In this document: positions 9,165 through 18,013 of the stretch, in pieces
How positions within the stretch are numbered: the first letter of the stretch is position 1
How the letters are laid out: every line of letters starts with the position of its first letter
Assembly: GCF_014199215.1 (NCBI RefSeq)
Contig: NZ_JACIJC010000004.1
Coordinates: forward strand, 62,001-126,000
DNA length: 64,000 nt
From: Sphingobium boeckii
GTDB lineage: Bacteria > Pseudomonadota > Alphaproteobacteria > Sphingomonadales > Sphingomonadaceae
Direction: 5' to 3'
Position numbers and translations under genes: made by a program
The notes under the pieces: model-generated
The model's database searches: none
Told to the model about the DNA's origin: nothing
What the model saw: only the letters and a program-made list of their open reading frames with translations

Positions 9165-9240
9165 CAAGCCGCTCCCATCCGGCGGCGATCATGACGACAT
9201 CGCGCGTATCCGCTGCTCGCCACAACAATTGAGGAAAATC

Positions 9241-10728
9241 ATGTTCGATCGCCGCAAATTTCTGACTTATGCGACGGCCGCCGCCGGTGTGGCAGCGATA
9301 CCCAAAAGTGCTTTTGCAGCCGACACCGCCGACGTCATCATCATCGGCGCGGGGCTTTCCGGCCTGAATGCCGCCATGCTTTTGAAAGAGCAGGGGATGC
9401 GGCCCATCGTGCTTGAAGCCAATTCCATCGTCGGCGGCAGGGTCAGAACGCATGAAAGCGTGGACGGGCCGGTAGACGTCGGTGCCAGCCAGATCGGCCG
9501 CAGCTATGCGCGCGTGCTTGATATGGTCCAGAAGATGAATTTGAAGCTGATCCCGGAAGACCGCGATCTCCTGCCCTTTGGCGCTCATTATCAAGGTGCA
9601 TGGATCGACAACGCCAAATGGGCGGATAACCCCCTCAACAAGACGGTTGGAGAAGAACGCAGCATTCCGCCCATGCTGATGGCACAGCGTCTTGTTTCAA
9701 AATACAATCCCTTTCAGGATGTCACCGATTGGCTCGATCCCAAATACGCGTCGCTGGATATCAGCCTCCGCCAGCTCCTTCAGTCGCACGGTCATAGCGA
9801 ACAGGCGATCAAGCTGGCCTCGCTCTGGCCCAGCGGGATCGACATCGACAGCACGTCAGTGCTGCGGATGTGGCAGGAAGAGACACGCGGTGCCGTCGAT
9901 GTCAGTTTCGGCGCGACCGGAAACACGGAAGAGCAGCACGCCGGCCGGGAACAGCCGTTCGGCGAAATCCATCAGCGCAAATTGGTCAACGGCCTGACAT
10001 CGACGTCCAATATCGAGGGCGGTTGCCACCGCCTGCCCGCTGCGATGGCAGCGACGTTGGGAGATAGCGTGCGCCTGAACAAAAGGGTCGGCCGCATCGA
10101 AATGAGCGACAAGAGCGGCACGGTTCATTGCACTGATGGCACCAGCTACAAGGCGCGGTTCATCATATCGGCCATCCCATTCACGATGCTCCGGCAGGTC
10201 AAGATCGAAGGCGGTAACGGCGGCACTTCGCCGGATGCCATTGCACACATGCCTTATGCCAATACGGCGCGGCTTTATCTCTCGGTTGATCCGTTCTGGC
10301 AGGAGGACGGCCTTCCCGCATCCTTCCAGACCGATGGGCCATTGGGGATGTTCTGGGCGATCCAGAACCACCAGGGCGGGCCAACGAACCGCGCGATGAT
10401 CGTGCTGACCGGGCCGAGCGCACGCAATATCAGCGCCAAAGGCAAGGGCAGCGAGCAATTCCTGATCGATGAATTGGCACGTCTCCGTCCCGCTTCGGTG
10501 GGCAAAGTGAAAATCAAGACCTATAAGGATTGGGCGCTTGATCCGCTGCAAATGGGTTGCGGCTTCAGCTTCGCGCCCGGCCAGGTCAACAGCTTTGGCC
10601 GCTCCATGCTGGAGCCCTGGAAAATCATGCACTTTGCGGGCGAACATACGCGGCGCATAGATTTCGGCATGGAATCGGCCATGGAAAGTGGCGAGCGCGC
10701 CGCGATCGAAATCATGGCGCGTGCATGA
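9241..10728 (+). CDS. Tat-exported flavin amine-oxidase family protein
   Basis: The 495-residue protein begins with a twin-arginine signal (DRRKFLTYATAAAGVAA), so it is exported folded with its flavin. The FAD dinucleotide-binding motif VIIIGAGLSGLNA lies at about 32-44 and GGRVRT at about 65-70. The C-terminal FAGEHTRRIDFGMESAMESG segment is the usual FAD-contacting end of monoamine-oxidase-like enzymes. The family also includes dehydrogenases and desaturases of non-amine substrates, so the substrate is open. The ATG chosen has GAGGA seven bases upstream. It lies between TonB receptor 1 and a secreted DUF3089 hydrolase, suggesting periplasmic oxidation of the imported compound. Confidence 0.85.
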   Translation: MFDRRKFLTYATAAAGVAAIPKSAFAADTADVIIIGAGLSGLNAAMLLKEQGMRPIVLEANSIVGGRVRTHESVDGPVDVGASQIGRSYARVLDMVQKMNLKLIPEDRDLLPFGAHYQGAWIDNAKWADNPLNKTVGEERSIPPMLMAQRLVSKYNPFQDVTDWLDPKYASLDISLRQLLQSHGHSEQAIKLASLWPSGIDIDSTSVLRMWQEETRGAVDVSFGATGNTEEQHAGREQPFGEIHQRKLVNGLTSTSNIEGGCHRLPAAMAATLGDSVRLNKRVGRIEMSDKSGTVHCTDGTSYKARFIISAIPFTMLRQVKIEGGNGGTSPDAIAHMPYANTARLYLSVDPFWQEDGLPASFQTDGPLGMFWAIQNHQGGPTNRAMIVLTGPSARNISAKGKGSEQFLIDELARLRPASVGKVKIKTYKDWALDPLQMGCGFSFAPGQVNSFGRSMLEPWKIMHFAGEHTRRIDFGMESAMESGERAAIEIMARA

Positions 10729-10803
10729 GGCCGATCTGAATTTGGGCGGTTAAGTCAGGATGGAATGATGAGCGTTCAACCAACACCGTCAGCCTTCAAC
10801 AAA

Positions 10804-10834
10804 GGCGCAGGCGAATATCCCGGTCGCCTGCGCC
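10804..10834 (+). promoter_or_regulatory. Hairpin ending one base before a start codon
   Basis: A perfect 10-bp stem, GGCGCAGGCG and CGCCTGCGCC with an 11-base loop, ends at 10834; the DUF3089 ATG begins at 10836. No free ribosome site lies between. It may be a leaky terminator of the amine oxidase gene, a structure that limits translation of the next gene, or both. Confidence 0.5.
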
Positions 10835-10835
10835 C

Positions 10836-11933
10836 ATGAAGACAAAGCGATATGCCTTCGCTTTACGCCTGATGATTGCGGCTTTGGGCGTGTCGAGCAG
10901 CGGGTCGGTGACCGCGCAAGCGGCACCGGTATCCTTTGCCCAGTCGCCAGCACCGCCTGCGCCTGATTACAGCAAGACGGAGGCCTGGACGCCGCTCGCG
11001 GGCGCAGTGCCAATCGTGGCGCCAGGCGCGACGCCGGCCGCGGCTTCGCCCGCCATCGACATTTTCTATATCCATCCGACAACCGATCGGAGCATGGATC
11101 ACTGGAATGCCGATATCGCCAATGGCGCGCTCAACGCCTGGACCGACGCCAGCGTGGTGGCGCGTCAGAGCGGCATATTCAACGCCTGTTGCCGGGTGTT
11201 CGCGCCGCGGTATCGCCAGGCGTCCTTCCTGGCGCTGATGAATATGAAAGGCGATGGCAGCAAAGCGTTCGATCTCGCTTATGGCGATGTCGAGCGCGCG
11301 TTTGATGCGTTCATGGCAGCCAGTGAAGGCCGGCCTTTCATTCTGGCGGGGCATAGTCAGGGCGCATTCCATCTGGCGCGCCTTCTCGAACGCAAGATTG
11401 ACGGCACCCCATTGGTGGCGCGGTTGGTCGCGGCCTATGTCATCGGCGTCAATCTGTCCGAAGGCGAATTTGGCAAAACCTACAAAACGATTTCCATCTG
11501 CGACACGCCGGATCAGACGGGATGCGTGGTGGCATGGAATGCCGTTCTGCCCGAAAGCAACCGGGCGGCTACGGCCGCTCTCGCGGAACAACGCTATATC
11601 GAGCGGTATGGCGATGATCCCGGCAAGACGATCCTGTGCATCAATCCGCTCACATTCGATCGCGCGCGTCCGGATGCGGATGCGGATAAAAGCCAGGGCG
11701 CGGTTCCAGGCGCTCCCGGTTGGGGCGGACTGCAGCGCTTGAGGGCAAACGGCGTGAAAGCGCGCTGCGACAAGGGCGCGCTGATCGTGGAGCCTGATGC
11801 CGTGCTTGATCTGCAGCCCCTGCCCGGCGGCAGTATGCACTATCATGATCTGGGGCTCTTTTACGCCGATGTGCGGGCCAATGCGATGTTGCGCGCAGCC
11901 GCATTCCTGAAGATGCGAGGCCGGAAGCATTGA
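10836..11933 (+). CDS. Secreted DUF3089 alpha/beta hydrolase (1)
   Basis: The 365-residue protein has a signal peptide (about 1-30) followed by the DUF3089 fold: IDIFYIHPTTDRSMDHWN, NACCRVFAPRYRQAS, the nucleophile elbow GHSQG with Ser174, and a C-terminal GGSMHYHDLGLFY that carries the likely catalytic His. It presumably hydrolyses an ester or lactone outside the cytoplasm; no substrate is known for the family. It has a close paralogue at 27379-28536 sharing all these blocks. Its stop overlaps the TTG start of the next hydrolase, so they are probably co-translated. No ribosome site is free at its own start because a hairpin occupies it. Confidence 0.88.
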   Translation: MKTKRYAFALRLMIAALGVSSSGSVTAQAAPVSFAQSPAPPAPDYSKTEAWTPLAGAVPIVAPGATPAAASPAIDIFYIHPTTDRSMDHWNADIANGALNAWTDASVVARQSGIFNACCRVFAPRYRQASFLALMNMKGDGSKAFDLAYGDVERAFDAFMAASEGRPFILAGHSQGAFHLARLLERKIDGTPLVARLVAAYVIGVNLSEGEFGKTYKTISICDTPDQTGCVVAWNAVLPESNRAATAALAEQRYIERYGDDPGKTILCINPLTFDRARPDADADKSQGAVPGAPGWGGLQRLRANGVKARCDKGALIVEPDAVLDLQPLPGGSMHYHDLGLFYADVRANAMLRAAAFLKMRGRKH

Positions 11934-12916
11934 GCCGGTCGCGGTGCAGACGGGCAGCCAAAGGCTCGCTTTATGCCGCGCTGATCATGGCCATCGGCAT
12001 AGCTGGCTTCGTCCTTTCCGCGCGCAACGGTTGGCTCAAACCCGATGAGGCGGATGTGCGCCTCCGCTATGCCCTGCCGCAATCCATGTTCGTGGATATC
12101 GACGGGCAATCGATCCACTATGTCGATGAAGGTTCAGGCGATGCCATCATCCTTGTCCATGGATCCTATGGCAGCCTCTTGATATGGAATGACTGGGCCG
12201 CCGCGCTCAGCCCGCATTATCGAGTCATCCGGTATGATCGCCCGCCCATGGGGCTGTCCGGCACCGATCCCGAAGGGCGATACGATTCAGACCGGGAGCA
12301 GGCGCTCATCGCAAAGCTGGCGGACAAATTGGGCGTGGACCGCTTCGTTCTGGCGGCAACGTCCAGCGCCGGCGAGCCCGCCGCCGCTTACGCCGCCGAT
12401 CATCCTGGCCAGGTGCGCGGGCTGATCCTCGCCAACATCGCCGCAGGTCCGCTTGCGATGACACCTCCCCATTATCCGCTCTGGTTCCGGTCGGTTCTAT
12501 GGGCGGATTCCTGGTTTGGCGGCTGGCATCCCACCGCTTTTTGGCGGGGTGTGCTTGAGATGAATTTCGCGGATCGAAGCAAGATCACGCCGGCCCTGGT
12601 GCAGCAGTGGACCGATCTCAACAATCGCGCGCAGGGTATGAAGCGCCAGCCACGGCCCTCCGGCTATATTCCCTTCACACGCACGCCACAGGATCTCGCC
12701 CGGATTGCGGTGCCGACACTGTTGCTATGGTCGGATCGTGATCCTGAAGTGCCGCTGGAAACGCAGGGTAAAAAGGCGCTCGCGGGTCTTGGCTCGCGCG
12801 ATAAAGCGCTGTTGGTAATCCAGAATTGCGGGCACATGATGCCCATCGAATGCGGCATTGCCAGCGCGCGCAAAGCCCGGATTTTCATGGATCGGCTTTC
12901 GCTGAAGCCATCCTGA
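11930..12916 (+). CDS. Membrane-anchored alpha/beta hydrolase
   Basis: The 328-residue protein has a basic N-terminus and one hydrophobic helix (about 12-30) that probably anchors it. It then shows an alpha/beta-hydrolase core with the oxyanion segment VHGSYGS, a nucleophile turn TSSAG (Thr in place of the first Gly, still allowed in the family), the acid in LLWSDRDPEVP and His in NCGHMMPIE. The start is a TTG that overlaps the preceding TGA (TTGA); an ATG 19 codons on would cut into the membrane helix. It is likely coupled to the DUF3089 gene upstream. Confidence 0.85.
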   Translation: MSRSRCRRAAKGSLYAALIMAIGIAGFVLSARNGWLKPDEADVRLRYALPQSMFVDIDGQSIHYVDEGSGDAIILVHGSYGSLLIWNDWAAALSPHYRVIRYDRPPMGLSGTDPEGRYDSDREQALIAKLADKLGVDRFVLAATSSAGEPAAAYAADHPGQVRGLILANIAAGPLAMTPPHYPLWFRSVLWADSWFGGWHPTAFWRGVLEMNFADRSKITPALVQQWTDLNNRAQGMKRQPRPSGYIPFTRTPQDLARIAVPTLLLWSDRDPEVPLETQGKKALAGLGSRDKALLVIQNCGHMMPIECGIASARKARIFMDRLSLKPS

Positions 12917-13248
12917 TCCGCGCGTCGCGTCCAACGAACGGGGCTGATTTCTGGCTGCCTCGAATCTGCGACGAAGTCCTTCGTGAGGAAAATTGGTTGA
13001 GTCTGCGGCAGAGCCAATCAATGCCGAAGGCCCGCCTATTCTTGCATGATGGTGAATGCCTCTGTTCCCTCAGAGGCCTCTCCGGTATATCGGCGCAGCC
13101 ATTGAGGCGCTTTGCGCCGCTTCAGTGCAAGGTGCCGTAAAATTGCGGACGGCATTGCGGCCCCCATGGGGCATGGTGCCAAAGCCGCCGAAATCTCGAT
13201 GAATGGGACTGGGCTTTCGATCAATGCCTGACGGATATGTGTGAGACC
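12917..13248. other. Intergenic region, 332 bp
   Basis: It lies between the hydrolase and rsgA. I see short GC palindromes (for example CCCCATGGGG within 13160-13180 and GGCGC-TTT-GCGCC near 13107) but no terminator with a T-run and no gene. Minus-strand frames here are antisense shadows. Confidence 0.5.
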
Positions 13249-14274
13249 ATGAACCAGACTTTGGATGAACTTGGCTGGCGGCCATTTTTCGACGCGCAAA
13301 TCTCAAGTCATGACGATGCCGGATGTCACCCCGTCCGCGTGATGGCGGTCCATCGCGGCAAGATCGCGGTCGCTGGGGCGGGATCGACACATCTTATACA
13401 ACCTTACATACCCGACGCCGCTGAAGCCGACGATCATCCAACGGTCGGCGACTGGCTGCTGATTGAGGATACAACGCTTCAGATCAGGCGCATTCTGCAG
13501 CGTGAGAATCTGTTCAAGCGGCGCGCGCCCGGCAAGGATCAGAAGACGCAATTGATCGCTGCCAATGTGGATACGCTCTTTATCGTGGCCTCCTGCAACC
13601 AGGATTTCAGCGCCCCGCGGCTGGAGCGGTATCTGGTACTGGCACGCGAGGTCGGCGTTCAACCCGTCGTGGTTCTCACAAAAACGGACCTGACGGATAC
13701 ACCTGACGATTTCGCGGCAGCGGCGCGCCACCTGCAAGCGGACCTGCTGGTGGAAATGGTCGACGCGCGCGATGCCGACAGCGTCGCTCGCCTCGCGGCC
13801 TGGTGTGGCAAGGGGGCAACGGTCGCTCTTCTTGGATCCTCCGGTGTCGGCAAATCGACGCTGGTGAACACGCTGAGAGGATCCAACAACATCGCCACAC
13901 AAGCCATACGAAAGGGCGACGACACCGGGCGTCATACGACCACGGTCCGCGAAATGCACCGGCTGGATCAGGGGGGGTGGCTGCTCGATACGCCCGGTAT
14001 GCGGGAATTGCAGCTCACCGATGCCGCGGCCGGTCTTGCCGAGGTATTCGATGACATCGTGAATATGGCGCAGCACTGCCGCTTTGCCAATTGCGCGCAC
14101 AATGTCGAGCCGGGCTGCGCCATCCAGACGGCCATTGCCGACGGATCGCTTGCGCCCGCGCGCCTTGATCGTTGGCGCAGGCTGGTGACGGAAGAGACTT
14201 ACAACAGCGCAAGTCTGGCAGAGCGCCGCGCCCTCGATCGCATCGCGGGCGCGGCAGGCAGCAAACGGAAATAG
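13249..14274 (+). CDS. rsgA: Ribosome small-subunit biogenesis GTPase RsgA
   Basis: The 341-residue protein shows the circularly permuted GTPase order: an OB-fold N-terminus, then TKTDL (G4), then the P-loop GSSGVGKST, a DDTGRHTTT switch and DTPGMREL (G3). A zinc-binding C-terminal cluster CRFANCAHNVEPGC follows. It helps late 30S maturation in the cytoplasm. The chosen ATG is four codons inside a slightly longer frame. It is a housekeeping gene embedded in the catabolic region, which suggests that flanking segments were inserted or rearranged around it (inference). Confidence 0.95.
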   Translation: MNQTLDELGWRPFFDAQISSHDDAGCHPVRVMAVHRGKIAVAGAGSTHLIQPYIPDAAEADDHPTVGDWLLIEDTTLQIRRILQRENLFKRRAPGKDQKTQLIAANVDTLFIVASCNQDFSAPRLERYLVLAREVGVQPVVVLTKTDLTDTPDDFAAAARHLQADLLVEMVDARDADSVARLAAWCGKGATVALLGSSGVGKSTLVNTLRGSNNIATQAIRKGDDTGRHTTTVREMHRLDQGGWLLDTPGMRELQLTDAAAGLAEVFDDIVNMAQHCRFANCAHNVEPGCAIQTAIADGSLAPARLDRWRRLVTEETYNSASLAERRALDRIAGAAGSKRK

Positions 14275-14306
14275 GATGCGAGCAGCGATGCGCCTTCCAA
14301 TGATCC

Positions 14307-15086
14307 TCAGCGTGTCGCGACAGCGATCAAAGCCGTAGACGGGATCGGAAGAACCGCCGCTTGACCGGCCATCTTCCGTGCCTCGTCTATCACCGCCACC
14401 CTGTCTGCATCGCTCAGGCTGGTCCAGTCGGGCGACATGCCGAAAAGCGTGTCGGGCTCGTCCAGAGCCGAGACCTCAAGCGTATAGTCATGCGTCACGC
14501 TGGCGATCTCCGGATTGCGATAGCCCGCCGCAACCATCTCGCAGGCAAAATCGCCGGGATCGCTCAGCGCCAGCACGGCTTCAAGCATGGCCATATTCTC
14601 GCGCTCGGGAAACAGCTTCCGCCGGATCTGGCCGAGCAGCAGGAATGTCGCCGCTCCCTCGGTCTGCCATGTCGCGACCACGCCAACGCCGCCCGGCTTC
14701 GTGACTCGTCGCATCTCTTTCAGGCCTTTGCGCCAATCGGGAAACATGATCACGCCGAAGATCGAGAAGACGGCATCGAAGCGCGCGTCGGGCAGATCGA
14801 GCGCCTGTCCGTTCATGACCCGCGCCTCCACATTGGGCAGCCCCGCCGCCGCAACACGCGCAACCATGGCAGGCGAAAAGTCGGTTGCCATGACTTGCGC
14901 GCCCGTGCGCGCTGCCGCCAGCGCGAGCGCGCCGGTTCCACTGGCCACGTCGAGAACATGGCTCGCCGGCTTCAACGTCACGCGCGAAAGCGCAGCCTCT
15001 GCAAAACGCGTCGTGAACGGATGGGCCGTCCGCTCATAATGGGTCGCCGCCGCATCCCAGTGATCGGGATTTTCAAATTCGCGCAT
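14307..15086 (-). CDS. Class I SAM-dependent methyltransferase
   Basis: The 259-residue protein has the SAM-binding motif VLDVASGTGALALAAA (about 43-58), an acidic second motif (ATDFSPAM) and the FDAVFSIFGVIMFPDW stretch typical of Methyltransf_11/UbiE-like enzymes. The start is clear: ATG with GGAGAGCGG just upstream. The substrate cannot be told. It is divergent from an Rrf2-type regulator with 85 bp between the starts, so the regulator may control it. Confidence 0.88.
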   Translation of the reverse strand: MREFENPDHWDAAATHYERTAHPFTTRFAEAALSRVTLKPASHVLDVASGTGALALAAARTGAQVMATDFSPAMVARVAAAGLPNVEARVMNGQALDLPDARFDAVFSIFGVIMFPDWRKGLKEMRRVTKPGGVGVVATWQTEGAATFLLLGQIRRKLFPERENMAMLEAVLALSDPGDFACEMVAAGYRNPEIASVTHDYTLEVSALDEPDTLFGMSPDWTSLSDADRVAVIDEARKMAGQAAVLPIPSTALIAVATR

Positions 15087-15171
15087 TTTCCGCTCTCCGA
15101 ATCATGTAACTTTACGAGTATCGTGAATAGAAGCGCTTGCCAATGATGAAAGGCATGTGAAAGGTCGGATG

Positions 15172-15606
15172 ATGCGAAATGACAGTCGTCTTTCTCGAAT
15201 GCTGCATGTGCTGCTTCATATGGCGCGGCATGATGGCCCTATGACATCGGAGGCCATCGCCGCGATGCTTGGAACCAATGCAGTGCTCGTCCGCCGCACG
15301 ATGGCCGGGCTGCGTGATGCTGGCTATGTCCGCTCGGACAAGGGACATGGCGGCGGCTGGACAATCGCATGTGATCTCCACCGGGTTACGCTGCTCGACG
15401 TCCATCGCGCGGTCGGCGGCCCCAGGATCTTCGCGATCGGCAACGAAAATTCCAATCCCGGCTGCGCCGTCGAGCAGGTCGTCAACGAAGCCGTGGGCGA
15501 TGCCTTGCGCGACGCCGAGGCTCTATTGGTCGAACGGCTCGGCGCGGTGAGCTTGGCCCAATTGGGTTGCGCCTTTGAAGCCCGCTGTTCCGCGACGCTC
15601 CAGTAG
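15172..15606 (+). CDS. Rrf2 family transcriptional regulator
   Basis: The 144-residue protein has the Rrf2 winged helix (LSRMLHVLLHMARHDGPMTSEAIAAMLGTN…VRRTMAGLRDAGYVRSDKGHGGGW). The C-X5-C-X7-C style cluster of NsrR/IscR-type iron-sulfur members is not visible; three separate Cys remain (NPGC, LGC, ARC). I chose the ATG seven bases after AAGG over an upstream GTG and an adjacent ATG. It is probably an autoregulator and controller of the divergent methyltransferase. Confidence 0.85.
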   Translation: MRNDSRLSRMLHVLLHMARHDGPMTSEAIAAMLGTNAVLVRRTMAGLRDAGYVRSDKGHGGGWTIACDLHRVTLLDVHRAVGGPRIFAIGNENSNPGCAVEQVVNEAVGDALRDAEALLVERLGAVSLAQLGCAFEARCSATLQ

Positions 15607-15756
15607 GAGGTTTGTGCACGATAAGATGGGATGGCCATCTGGCGATCACCTTTCCTCTTACACAATGCGCCATGATTTCGGCTTGGAGCACCGCGGAAAC
15701 AGCATGGTGAAAGAGCGTATCGAAACGGCACTCGATGCTCGTTTCACCCAGATAGC

Positions 15757-16551
15757 CTACAGACGCGCCGCGCCGAGAAAGTCTTGAATCGCAGCCGCCA
15801 CACCCTGCGGGTCGGCCGTCGCCTGAAAATTATCACCCGCCGTCGTGGCCACCGTCGCTTTCGGGAAAATGGCCCGAGCGCGGTCGAAGGTCTCGTAGAA
15901 GAAATCGCCTGGCGCGGTCAGCAGCAACGTCGGTATGTGAACATCGCGTGCGCGCGCGGCCGTATCGTGTCGCGCCACGGCCATATAAGCCTTGGGCCGC
16001 GCGCGCCACGCATGAAGCAAATCGACCACCGCATCCTGCAGCAGATCGACGGCGCAGGTCGGGTTGTTGCTGGCTGCATAGCCCCAATTGGTCGCAAGAT
16101 GGCTCCCGTCGCGCACCGGGCTGATCGGTGCCTCATAATGCTCGATGAAGCGCGCTTGCTCTTCCACGGTCATGAACACGGGGCCGGATAGCATGAGCGA
16201 CAATACGCCCTCGGGCCAGGCCGCAGCAATCTCGATCGCCAGCGTGGCACCGGTATGATGCCCGAAAAGATGGAAGCGACTGATCGACAGTGCATCCGCT
16301 GCTTCGACGACGAAAGCCGCATAATCCTGAAGCGAGGGCCATAGGCCCAGATCGGCCGAGTTTCCGAAACCGGGCGTATCGAGCGCGATCAGGCGGTTCG
16401 GCAGGGTCAACGCCTCAAGGAGCGGATCGTAGCTGCGCGCCGAAGACGCGGTCTGATGCAGAAAGATGATCGCGGGTTCGCTCCCGGCGACGGAATGATA
16501 ATGAATCTGGCCGCCGGTGGCATCGACATAGCCCTTGCGAATTTCGCGCAT
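15757..16551 (-). CDS. Alpha/beta-hydrolase-fold protein lacking the Ser nucleophile
   Basis: The 264-residue protein is a typical alpha/beta-hydrolase-fold member (AIIFLHQTASSARSYDPLL, ALDTPGFGNS, LLLTAPGDFF), but the nucleophile elbow reads GHHTG at 97-101, with His99 where Ser, Asp or Cys is expected. The C-terminal position that normally holds the catalytic His reads TTAGDNFQA. The canonical triad is therefore absent. It may catalyse a non-hydrolytic reaction, as some cofactor-free dioxygenases and lyases of the fold do, or bind ligand only. The ATG has GGGAGA upstream. It stands alone on the minus strand. Confidence 0.85.
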   Translation of the reverse strand: MREIRKGYVDATGGQIHYHSVAGSEPAIIFLHQTASSARSYDPLLEALTLPNRLIALDTPGFGNSADLGLWPSLQDYAAFVVEAADALSISRFHLFGHHTGATLAIEIAAAWPEGVLSLMLSGPVFMTVEEQARFIEHYEAPISPVRDGSHLATNWGYAASNNPTCAVDLLQDAVVDLLHAWRARPKAYMAVARHDTAARARDVHIPTLLLTAPGDFFYETFDRARAIFPKATVATTAGDNFQATADPQGVAAAIQDFLGAARL

Positions 16552-16765
16552 TGCGTTCTCCCAAACGGGGCTATCGCTTCAAGCCTCGTCCACATCCGAT
16601 AACTCAGCGCTCGCCGCAAGCGCGCCGCTTTCTGCATCGGCTGCCACGGTATAATATCATTTTTGCTTAAGGGTTTACCGGCTTGCCCCGTCGTAGCCAC
16701 CTCGCGGATAACCCAGATCACGGCGCGGTGCGCATTTCCAACCGGCGGCTAGCGCCCTCCCCGAT

Positions 16766-17194
16766 TTACGTTCCGGCTTTGACCGATTTTACCGCCTTCT
16801 TGCGGGATTCGCGCGGCGGGATGGTGCGGATCGAGCCTGCATATTCGGCGATCATCACGAATATCCAGAATTCGATGCCGCGCCAGGTACCGGTTGCCAG
16901 GCCGGTCACCACATCCATCAGGAAAAACGCGACCGCCAGCATCCGGAATCCGACCGAACTGTTGGTCGGCATATCCGCGCGGAGCGATGCGGTGAGCATC
17001 ATGATAAGGCTGAGGACGCCGAAGAGCACCGAACTGACGAGTGTTTCCGCGCGATAGAAACCGTCGAGCGCCGCGATGAACCAGAAGAGCCGCGCAATCG
17101 CGAACTGGCTCTGGCGGGTGATCTGGCACAGCTTGATGATCGGCGGCACAAAGAGCGTCCTGCCGATCCAGCTATCAATTTTGGTGAGAGACAT
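16766..17194 (-). CDS. Small membrane protein of unknown function
   Basis: The 142-residue protein has about three hydrophobic segments (FAIARLFWFIAALDGFY, LVSSVLFGVLSLIMMLTA, MLAVAFFLMDVVTGLATG and WIFVMIAEYAGSI) and a basic C-terminal tail (RESRKKAVKSVKAG). I do not recognise the family. The ribosome site GGAGG is only one base from the ATG, unusually close. It is flanked by a hydrolase gene on the same strand and small plus-strand genes, with no operon partner evident. Confidence 0.6.
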   Translation of the reverse strand: MSLTKIDSWIGRTLFVPPIIKLCQITRQSQFAIARLFWFIAALDGFYRAETLVSSVLFGVLSLIMMLTASLRADMPTNSSVGFRMLAVAFFLMDVVTGLATGTWRGIEFWIFVMIAEYAGSIRTIPPRESRKKAVKSVKAGT

Positions 17195-17349
17195 GCCTCC
17201 GTATATCGCGCGCCGGCGTGATGCGCGAGTGGTCGCGTTCGCTATCCGCCAGTATCCGTGATATGATCAGGCATCGCTGCCGCTTTATGCAAGCTGGGCA
17301 CCGACCGTCAGACATTGGAGAGCTGCCGCTTGAAAGCCGGAGCCGATCC

Positions 17350-17631
17350 ATGAACAATTCAGCCGCCACCTGCAGGGCGCAGGAAGCCCATCATCTCAAG
17401 ATCGCCGAAGCGTCCGAACTTGCCAATGTGCGCAATATCGCCCTGGCCGCCGCCACCGCCTGGGGGCATGAGGCCGTTTGGGCCGAAAAGCGCGAGAGCG
17501 GCTCCGTCAATCGTCTGAGCGCGGCTGATGCCGAGATCGCCAGGGAGTTTCAGGAAGACGCTGACGAGATTGACGATGGACCGGAACCCGACCGCGCCGC
17601 ACTGTCAGCACAAGACGGCACCGGCGCATGA
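17350..17631 (+). CDS. Small soluble protein of unknown function
   Basis: The 93-residue protein is largely helical and rich in Ala, Glu and Arg (AQEAHHLKIAEASELANVRNIALAAATAWGHEAVWAEKRE). No signal or membrane segment is visible. The pattern resembles short conserved hypothetical proteins of sphingomonads, but I cannot name a family. The ATG is internal to a longer frame whose upstream part looks non-coding. Its stop overlaps the next start (ATGA), so the two small genes form a coupled pair. Confidence 0.55.
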   Translation: MNNSAATCRAQEAHHLKIAEASELANVRNIALAAATAWGHEAVWAEKRESGSVNRLSAADAEIAREFQEDADEIDDGPEPDRAALSAQDGTGA

Positions 17632-17813
17632 CCGGCGACACGGCGCAGTCCAGATTTGCGGCCTTTCTCAACAACAGTCCTGACGGGGTGATCGACAAGA
17701 AAACCGGTTTCACCAAGGCGGACGGCCTGACGATCCTCAATGTACTCGAGGCCGCACGCCTTGCCATCGTCGCGCCAGCGCTGTCGGTCGGTTCGTGGAA
17801 TGGAGGCCATTAA
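17628..17813 (+). CDS. 61-residue hypothetical protein
   Basis: A short frame overlaps the preceding gene by four bases (ATGA) and reads as a compact alpha-helical protein (AAFLNNSPDGVIDKKTGFTKADGLTILNVLEAARLA). I do not recognise it. The overlap with the gene before it is the main sign that it is translated. The 200 bases after it hold no feature I can name before the next gene. Confidence 0.5.
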   Translation: MTGDTAQSRFAAFLNNSPDGVIDKKTGFTKADGLTILNVLEAARLAIVAPALSVGSWNGGH

Positions 17814-18013
17814 GCCGAAGTCGGCCGAGCTACGACTTCATTCGATGCGCGGTGAACGCATCTCCGCTCCCAGCCCAAGCGCCGCCCACGATCAGGCGCG
17901 CATCGCCCCGGCGTAGAATGAGGCGCGCGCCCTGTTCGCCTTGCCGGACCATGTGGCAGACATCACCCAACCGCCGCCGCATTCCCGGGCAGGCCTGATG
18001 GGAGATGGATGTA

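Noticed and set aside
10863-11930. 355-codon minus-strand frame over DUF3089 (1)
   Set aside because: Exact antisense of a clear enzyme gene in a GC-rich genome; composition is that of a shadow frame.
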